Source of the DNA: Pisaster brevispinus
Taxonomy: Eukaryota > Echinodermata > Asteroidea > Forcipulatida > Asteriidae
Reading direction: 5' to 3'
DNA: 64,000 nucleotides
Assembly: GCA_023634235.1 (NCBI GenBank)
Contig: JAMKCF010000011.1
Coordinates: 7,669,218 to 7,733,217, forward strand
Shown here: positions 63,321-64,000 of the stretch, in pieces
How positions within the stretch are numbered: the stretch's first letter is position 1
How the letters are laid out: the number at the start of each line of letters is the position of its first letter
Made by a program: the position numbers and the translations under genes
The notes under the pieces: model-generated
What the model saw: only the letters and a program-made list of their open reading frames with translations
Told to the model about the DNA's origin: nothing
The model's database searches: none

Positions 63321-64000
63321 TTTTTAGAGCGTGTGTTAATTCCGAGAGGGGAAATAACGTGGTCCCCATAATGTTGAATGTAAATTCGAATTAGACTTTT
63401 CACTGTGGATGCAGAAAGTTATTAAGGTGGCCGAAGCGTCATAATGCTAGATAAATGTTTTTTTAAAGTTTTGTTGTTGATGTATTTTCTCCAATACTTC
63501 AGATGTTTTTCATTACTCTGCATCAAGACATTGAAACTAGTTCTCAAGTCCAAAATAAAATGCTAGTATAATAACTTTGCTGAAAAATTTCCCGAGTGGC
63601 GTGGTTTGTTTTCGTTTGTTTCGTCGAAGCTTGCCATCATTAGTACTCGGCAAATCCACCCACCTCCTCCAGCGGAAAGCAAATCACAATCTGGCATGAA
63701 GCCAACTTAAAAAGTTCTCTTATACAAACATTGGTTTACGGTAATGTACAGCACATGGCAAGAGTAGCTAAATGACAGTTCTCGTTATTTGGGCTACTTT
63801 TAAAGGAAAACTACGAATTGACTCATGCCCCTATTCCATTCAAACTTGTTAATTATCTGGATTACATTAGTGCTAATGACAAAACATCAATTACAAGCCA
63901 GTATTACGCCGTGATTGATCACCAGTAAATTAGAACTATGTCGTTGGATGAGGCAGTTTTAGAATTTAACCGCCAAGAACTGAACCATCGTTCCAACTGT

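Larger units (their letters stand above)
56501..64000. other. Upstream intergenic region, no gene recognised
   Basis: No exon with protein resemblance on either strand. Recognised items are a GA repeat near 56597, MITE family 3 at 59951, a CAAA repeat at 61589, a 27-bp direct repeat at 61641/61741 and a MITE family 5 relative at 63148. Confidence 0.55.

Overview
The window looks like nuclear DNA from an invertebrate deuterostome. An echinoderm, perhaps a sea star, is my best guess, inferred from intron-rich genes of metazoan type, AT-rich non-coding DNA and the style of the short transposons; it is not proven. Nothing bacterial, organellar or viral is evident. Exons were joined by hand using splice sites and reading-frame phase.

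Two protein-coding genes can be reconstructed, and they converge tail to tail. Positions 2104-15330 (+) hold the 3' part of a SERINC5-like multipass membrane protein gene. Nine exons join in frame; the 5' exons lie left of the window. Positions 29002-55881 (-) hold an apparently complete coding region for a secreted ADAMTSL5-like matrix protein: signal peptide, one thrombospondin type-1 repeat, ADAMTS cysteine-rich domain, spacer, a strongly basic linker and a C-terminal netrin-like (NTR) domain. It has 12 coding exons and 550 codons, with every exon junction in phase. The first intron is about 15.5 kb. The 13.7 kb between the two stop codons, and the 8 kb upstream of the ADAMTSL5-like start, show no convincing genes.

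The rest is introns and intergenic DNA crowded with mobile-element debris. It includes two tRNA-derived SINE families (three copies each), a CR1/L2-like LINE 3' fragment, and hAT-like non-autonomous transposons, two of them with perfect 8-bp target duplications. There are several palindromic MITE families, one with perfect 29-bp terminal inverted repeats. Penelope-like fragments carry hammerhead-ribozyme-like motifs lacking a normal stem III. Minisatellites are also present.

The two genes have no obvious shared function: one product is a membrane lipid-scramblase-type protein, the other an extracellular matrix or microfibril-type protein. The most unusual signals are the small hammerhead-like motifs, the pair of phase-compatible and possibly mutually exclusive SERINC exons, the SINE family with a conserved block upstream of its tRNA-like head, and two MITE families that share CRE-like and YY1-like motifs.
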